From positions 77,799 to 141,798 of the forward strand of contig DBNK01000004.1 in NCBI GenBank assembly GCA_002298335.1: a stretch of 64,000 nucleotides of DNA. The letters run 5' to 3'. Source of the stretch: Thalassolituus sp. UBA674. Lineage in GTDB: Bacteria > Pseudomonadota > Gammaproteobacteria > Pseudomonadales > Oceanobacteraceae. The position numbers were made by a program, and so were the translations under genes. Below the pieces are notes generated by a model. It saw only the letters and a program-made list of their open reading frames with translations. It had not been told where the DNA came from and ran no database searches. Shown piece by piece: positions 59,595 through 64,000 of the stretch (position 1 is its first letter; every line of letters starts with the position of its first letter).

Positions 59595-59857
59595 GTGACA
59601 TCTCTTACAACTCGTTATTATTCGATCCGGACAAGGCAATGCCGGAGGAGCTCAGCAGCAACAGTCTGCAGGTCCGGAAACAGCACCTGCAGCAGTGCGG
59701 TCCGCCCGGGGGGAAATGTAACAGCAGAAACCTCTGTTCCCCGTCAGCTCAGAACCGCAGACAGCAAGGGTTTCAGGAAGAAATCCTTACGTCTTGACAA
59801 GAGAGCTATGAAAGCCCAATTGACCCAAAAAATCAATACGATAGCCAGAGCCTGAAA

Positions 59858-60097
59858 ATGACAGACAACGCCAGTAAGCCAGAAAACAGCGAACAACGGG
59901 TGACTGAACTCGAAACCCGCATCACCTATCTTGAGGATACGGTGGACACTCAGAACCGCGAAATCGCTCAGATGGCATCGGATCTGCGGGTCATGAAAGA
60001 AGCCCTGCAGATGATGTACAAAAAAGTCTCGGAGTTCGGGGATTACGGTGGTGGTGGCGGTTCCGCGGCCGATGAGCCACCGCCACCGCACTACTGA
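59858..60097 (+). CDS. slyX: SlyX family protein
   Basis: 79-residue coiled-coil protein. RVTELETRITYLEDTVDTQNREIAQM is heptad-patterned, followed by the family tail of glycines and prolines (GGGGGS, DEPPPPHY). Function unknown in spite of the name, which comes from phage lysis work. It lies 109 bp upstream of plsB, probably with its own promoter. Confidence 0.85.
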   Translation: MTDNASKPENSEQRVTELETRITYLEDTVDTQNREIAQMASDLRVMKEALQMMYKKVSEFGDYGGGGGSAADEPPPPHY

Positions 60098-60206
60098 ACA
60101 GCAGAACTGCAGTGGCCCAAATACCCTCAACTGCCATGACTATGATCATTTAATAACCCTGCCGTCAGGGGTACACTAGCGCCGCATTATTGGCACAGGT
60201 TTTTTT

Positions 60207-62663
60207 ATGCACTTTTTAAGACGTCTGCGGATCAGACTGTTACGCTGGGAGCAGAAAGTGCTCTACAGCATGATCAAAACCAAGGTCATCGGCGCGGACC
60301 CCGCTGATATTTCACTCAAGCCGGATGTTCCGGTTATTTATGCCCAGCTGCATCCGTCCCACGCCGAGCAGATGGTGATCGACCACGAACTCCGGCGCCT
60401 TGGACTGGATGAGCCGCTCAAGCGTTTCTCCGGCAGTAAACTCCCGGGATGGCCTTTCTTTGGTATTTACCGCCGTCCGAGCATTCCTTTCCGCCGCGGT
60501 GTTCACCCGGCCGTCCCTTCCAATCTGATGAAACAGGTGGAATGGATGCTGGCAGACGATAGCCGTGATATTCAGGTGATGCCGATACGGGTGTTCTGGG
60601 GCCGCTCACCGGAGCGTGAACAGTCATTCCTGCGCATCTGGCTGCAGAGTGTCGGCAGTTTCGGCGGCCGCCTGATGACCTTTTCGGCGATTCTTTTTAA
60701 TGGCCGCAACACCTTTGTACACATGAGTCTGCCACTGTCACTACGCGAACTGGCGGCGGGTTCCGACTCGCCTGAGCTGGTTGCGCGCAAACTGGCGCGG
60801 GTTCTGCGCGTTCACAACCGCCAGGTCACCAACTCGGTTCTTGGGCCTGAACTGTCACACCGCAAAACCCTGGTGCATCAGATCCCTAACCGCCCGATGG
60901 TGCGTCAGGTGATCAACGAAGAAGTGGAAAAAGGTGAGAAGAACGAGGCCAAACTGCGTGCTCAGGCACTCAAGTACGCTGACGAGATTGCCTCCAACAT
61001 CTCCTACACCAACGTGCGCTTCCTGGATGTGGTGCTGACCTGGGTCTGGAACAAGATCTATCAGGGCACAGAAGTGCATAACCTGAATGTGGTGAAAGAA
61101 GTCAGCAAAGACAACACCATTATCTATGTACCCTGCCACCGCAGTCACATCGATTACCTGCTGCTGTCGTATGTGCTTTATTACAACGGCCTGCAGATTC
61201 CTCACATCGCCGCCGGTATCAACCTCAATATGCCGGTCGTGGGCTCCATCCTGCGCCGTGGCGGTGCTTTTTTCATGCGCCGTACGTTCCGCGACAACCG
61301 TCTGTACGCGGCGGTATTCGATGAATACCTGCACTCCGTTTTTACTCACGGATTCTCCGCCGAATACTTTGTTGAAGGTGGCCGCAGCCGAACCGGCCGC
61401 ACTCTGACCCCGAAGGCCGGGATGCTGGCCATGACCCTGCGCTCGTACCTGCGTGACTCGCGCAAACCGATTACCCTGATACCTGTCTACACCGGCTATG
61501 AAAAGGTGTTTGAAGAGCGCAGCTATCTGGGTGAACTGCGTGGTCAGGCCAAGAAAAAAGAAAGCCTGCTCGGCACACTGAGCACTGTCCGCTCACTGCG
61601 TAAGCCCTATGGCCGTGTACGTGTGACCTTCGGTGACCCAATTCACCTGAGCGAATATCTGGATCAGCAGCATCCGGGCTGGTTGCAGGAATCCTATGAC
61701 GACTGCGCCTTCCGTCCGGACTGGGCACCCGTCGTCACCGAACGTCTGGCCACTCGTGTGACCACCGAGATCAACAAGGCGGCATCGGTGAATCCGATCA
61801 ATCTGGTGGCCTTTGCCATTCTCTCCACGCCACGTCAGGCGATGGATGAGAAACAGCTGATCCAGCGTATGGAGGCTTACCACACCCTTCTGGCCAATGC
61901 GCCATACAGTCACCTGACGACGCTGCCCTCTGGTAACGGACAGGACTGGCTGGCACATGCAGAAAGCCTGGAGAGCGTTTCGCGTTCATCCCACCCGATG
62001 GGCGACCTGATCCAGACCAACGACCGCCAGGCGGTCACACTGACCTATTACCGCAACAATATCCTGCACATCTTTGCCCTGCCGGCACTGCTGGCCTGCC
62101 TGATCGTGAATCAGCGCCGTTGTTCAGAAGACTGCATCCGTGCCTCATGCCGGATTCTCTATCCCTTCCTGAAGGCCGAGCTCTTCCTGTACTGGGACAA
62201 AGACGATCTGGATAACCAGATTACCCTGTGGCTGGAGACACTGATCCGGCAGGGTTACATTGCGGTGGATGAAGACTCGTTCCACATCAACCCGGATAAC
62301 CCGGTTGCAGAACTGCACATGGAAGGTCTTGCTGAACACATGATGCAGACCCTGCAGCGTTATTTCCTGACCCTGTCACGCCTGACCCATCAGGACAGCG
62401 GTCAGCTGACCCCTGCCCAGCTGGAAGAGCAGTCTACCCAACTGGCGCAGCGGATCAGTCTGCTGTACGGCATCAACGCACCGGAGTTTTTTGATAAAGC
62501 CCTGTTCCGCACCCTGATTCAGCGTCTGGTCACGGAAGGTATGGTGAGAGAGTGTAAAGAACATGGCACCCTGCTGTTCAGTGAAGAGCTTGAACCTCTG
62601 ACCGAGGTGCTGGAGCGCACCCTGAACAGTCAGCTGCGTCAGACCATTCTTAACAGCCTGTGA
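60207..62663 (+). CDS. plsB: Glycerol-3-phosphate O-acyltransferase PlsB
   Basis: Inner-membrane enzyme for the first acylation in phospholipid synthesis, using acyl-ACP or acyl-CoA. 818 residues, close to E. coli (807). The four acyltransferase blocks are PCHRSHIDYLLL (His311 and Asp316), GAFFMRRTF, YFVEGGRSRTGR and ITLIPVYTGYE. The large C-terminal helical domain is complete. A GC-rich hairpin (62681-62700) follows the stop but has no T-run. Convergent with rsmJ. Confidence 0.97.
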   Translation: MHFLRRLRIRLLRWEQKVLYSMIKTKVIGADPADISLKPDVPVIYAQLHPSHAEQMVIDHELRRLGLDEPLKRFSGSKLPGWPFFGIYRRPSIPFRRGVHPAVPSNLMKQVEWMLADDSRDIQVMPIRVFWGRSPEREQSFLRIWLQSVGSFGGRLMTFSAILFNGRNTFVHMSLPLSLRELAAGSDSPELVARKLARVLRVHNRQVTNSVLGPELSHRKTLVHQIPNRPMVRQVINEEVEKGEKNEAKLRAQALKYADEIASNISYTNVRFLDVVLTWVWNKIYQGTEVHNLNVVKEVSKDNTIIYVPCHRSHIDYLLLSYVLYYNGLQIPHIAAGINLNMPVVGSILRRGGAFFMRRTFRDNRLYAAVFDEYLHSVFTHGFSAEYFVEGGRSRTGRTLTPKAGMLAMTLRSYLRDSRKPITLIPVYTGYEKVFEERSYLGELRGQAKKKESLLGTLSTVRSLRKPYGRVRVTFGDPIHLSEYLDQQHPGWLQESYDDCAFRPDWAPVVTERLATRVTTEINKAASVNPINLVAFAILSTPRQAMDEKQLIQRMEAYHTLLANAPYSHLTTLPSGNGQDWLAHAESLESVSRSSHPMGDLIQTNDRQAVTLTYYRNNILHIFALPALLACLIVNQRRCSEDCIRASCRILYPFLKAELFLYWDKDDLDNQITLWLETLIRQGYIAVDEDSFHINPDNPVAELHMEGLAEHMMQTLQRYFLTLSRLTHQDSGQLTPAQLEEQSTQLAQRISLLYGINAPEFFDKALFRTLIQRLVTEGMVRECKEHGTLLFSEELEPLTEVLERTLNSQLRQTILNSL

Positions 62664-62714
62664 TGTCTCTTATCGGATACGGGGGCCCGTCCGGGCTCCC
62701 TGATCAATCCTGAA

Positions 62715-63485
62715 TTACGCTTCAGGCGGGGCAACCTTAGCCAGTACATAGACGTCAAAACGGTTGGCTTTCCCCTTCAGAGAAAGAACCGGCGACAGCC
62801 CGGCCAGCGGCTCTGCATTACGCGCCCGTTTCACTGCCACACGGCAGCGGACATGGTCCAGAGCGGTCAGAAACAGGGCATCGCTGTCCTCATCCTGCCC
62901 GACCACGTCACGGAAGGCCTGCATGTCTTTCTTAACCGCCGCTTTCTGTCGCGGATCATGGTCAAACATTGGGTCCAGATAGATCACATCCGGGTATTCC
63001 CTGCCAGACAGCAACAACTCCCGGGCGTTGCCGTAATGAAAACGGATACGACCGATAATCTCAGCAACCTCCGCCACACAGGCACCACGGCGCAGACCAT
63101 CCTCAAGCAGTGCCGCCACCACCGGGTGACGTTCACAGGCAAGCACCTGACAACCAAGTGAGGCCAGCACAAAACTGTCCCGGCCTAACCCTGCGGTCGC
63201 ATCCAGAACAGAAGGACAATAGCTTCTGACCCCGACGGCTCTGGCGATGTCCTGCCCTTTACCGCCGCCGAAGCGGCGACGGTGATCATTGGCCCCGGCG
63301 GCAAAATCGACTCTGACCGACGCTTTCGGATTGTCTGCCGGACAGAGTTCCAGACCATCAAAGCCGTACTGCAGAAAATAAGGCCCGGTTTCTGCACCAT
63401 TACGCACCAGCTCAAAACCATAGCGCCGGGCAATATCCCTGGCATCCGGCAGTAATTCCGTATCGCGACAGATAAGCTGCATCAT
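62715..63485 (-). CDS. rsmJ: 16S rRNA (guanine1516-N2)-methyltransferase RsmJ
   Basis: SAM-dependent methyltransferase of 30S maturation. 256 residues: the SAM loop DATAGLGRDSFVLASLG (near 115), then CERHPVVAALLEDGL, and the DPMF catalytic block in VIYLDPMFDHDPRQKAAVKKDM, which marks this family. The start codon directly follows the uppP stop (TGAATG), so the two are probably coupled. Confidence 0.94.
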   Translation of the reverse strand: MMQLICRDTELLPDARDIARRYGFELVRNGAETGPYFLQYGFDGLELCPADNPKASVRVDFAAGANDHRRRFGGGKGQDIARAVGVRSYCPSVLDATAGLGRDSFVLASLGCQVLACERHPVVAALLEDGLRRGACVAEVAEIIGRIRFHYGNARELLLSGREYPDVIYLDPMFDHDPRQKAAVKKDMQAFRDVVGQDEDSDALFLTALDHVRCRVAVKRARNAEPLAGLSPVLSLKGKANRFDVYVLAKVAPPEA

Positions 63486-64000
63486 TCAGATAAAAAACAG
63501 CAAAAGGATGGCCCCGAGTATAAGGCGGTACACTACAAACGGCATCATGCCGATGCGGTTTATAAAGGCGAGAAAATAATAAATACACACCCAGGCACTG
63601 AGCGCCGATACCACCACACCCAGAGCAATGGCCTGCCAGTCAACCGGCAGAGCAGACTCCGCCAGTTCCAGCATTTTCAGACCACCGGCTGCGAGAATAA
63701 GCGGAATGGATAAAAGAAACGAAAAACGCGCGGAAGATTCACGGTCAAAAGCCAGCAACAAAGCGGCAGTCATGGTGATGCCCGAACGTGAGGTCCCGGG
63801 AATCAAAGCCAGTACCTGAGCAAAGCCAATAACCAGCGCCGCCATAAGCGTCAGCTGGGCCAGACCTTTACTCTCACGGCGGAAACGGTCAGAGACACCC
63901 AGAAGAATACCGAAGCCGATGGTGGTGCAGGCAATCACCAGTGACGAACGCAGATGGGCTTCAATGAAATCACCGGCAATCAGTCCGGCAAGCCCCGCCT
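63486..64000 (-). CDS. uppP: Undecaprenyl-diphosphate phosphatase, partial
   Basis: Recycles undecaprenyl carrier lipid for cell-wall synthesis. Only the C-terminal 171 codons are in the window; the gene runs off the right edge, and the frame stays open through 63939-64000 reading AGLAGLIAGDFIEAHLRSSL. The signature ALIPGTSRSGITMTAALLLAFDRESSARFSFLLSIP is present, along with four or five membrane helices. The internal GTG at 63938 is not the start. rsmJ follows immediately. Confidence 0.93.
   Translation of the reverse strand, partial: AGLAGLIAGDFIEAHLRSSLVIACTTIGFGILLGVSDRFRRESKGLAQLTLMAALVIGFAQVLALIPGTSRSGITMTAALLLAFDRESSARFSFLLSIPLILAAGGLKMLELAESALPVDWQAIALGVVVSALSAWVCIYYFLAFINRIGMMPFVVYRLILGAILLLFFI

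Overview
The window is bacterial chromosomal DNA of moderately high GC, densely coded on both strands. It looks like a motile marine gammaproteobacterium of the Oceanospirillales/Pseudomonadales side. Three blocks follow gene orders I know from Pseudomonas: argG-motY-pyrC-rnt; uppP-rsmJ near plsB; and suhB-trmJ-cysE-iscR-iscS-ndk-rlmN-pilW-ispG-hisS-yfgM-bamB-der. MotY implies a sodium-driven polar flagellum, and EarP next to an EF-P with Arg32 implies rhamnosylated EF-P. The species cannot be named from sequence alone. I found no rRNA, tRNA, CRISPR array or transposase.

Layout. 0-7.4 kb: map, glnD, a pirin, a DEAD-box helicase and an M48 lipoprotein protease. 7.4-10.3 kb: a PAPS-type sulfotransferase and an amidase. 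10.4-12.2 kb: a cassette of four small genes of unknown function, including two related DUF2589-type proteins and a zinc ribbon. 12.9-17.0 kb: argG, motY, pyrC, rnt. 17.0-17.97 kb: a gene-free, repeat-rich stretch. 18-23.3 kb: flgJ-flgK-flgL behind a sigma-54 promoter and detached from the rest of the flg operon. 23.4-26.4 kb: ugd, cysC and a DHH phosphoesterase. 26.5-36.3 kb: an accessory zone of small secreted or membrane proteins, a GNAT, redox and carbonyl-stress genes (PPOX, HchA, pirin-like, QorB/HxlR), a Na/Pi symporter and an odd membrane HExxH protein; it ends in short dispersed repeats. 36.7-42.5 kb: ffh, ypjD, corB, metG. 42.6-45.3 kb: efp, earP and a Tim44-like protein. 45.5-59.0 kb: the PAP2 gene and the der-to-suhB block. 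59.1-64 kb: a membrane-tethered cold-shock protein, slyX, plsB, rsmJ and a partial uppP.

Points that stand out: (1) SuhB has lost its catalytic metal-binding motifs and looks like a pseudoenzyme, probably kept for its role in rRNA transcription. (2) The isc locus is reduced to iscR-iscS; iscU, iscA, hscB, hscA and fdx are missing from their usual place, and IscS lacks the C-terminal tail that contacts IscU, although the IscR operator is still there. (3) The DUF2589 cassette is the best candidate for an undescribed system. (4) flgJKL have a textbook sigma-54 promoter and motY a sigma-28 promoter, so the flagellar hierarchy can be read directly from the sequence. (5) Diverged copies of an intergenic repeat sit head to head upstream of flgJ, where the flg operon is broken. 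(6) cysC, ugd, the sulfotransferase and the DHH phosphoesterase could together make, use and recycle PAPS for a sulfated, uronate-containing surface glycan; this is inference.
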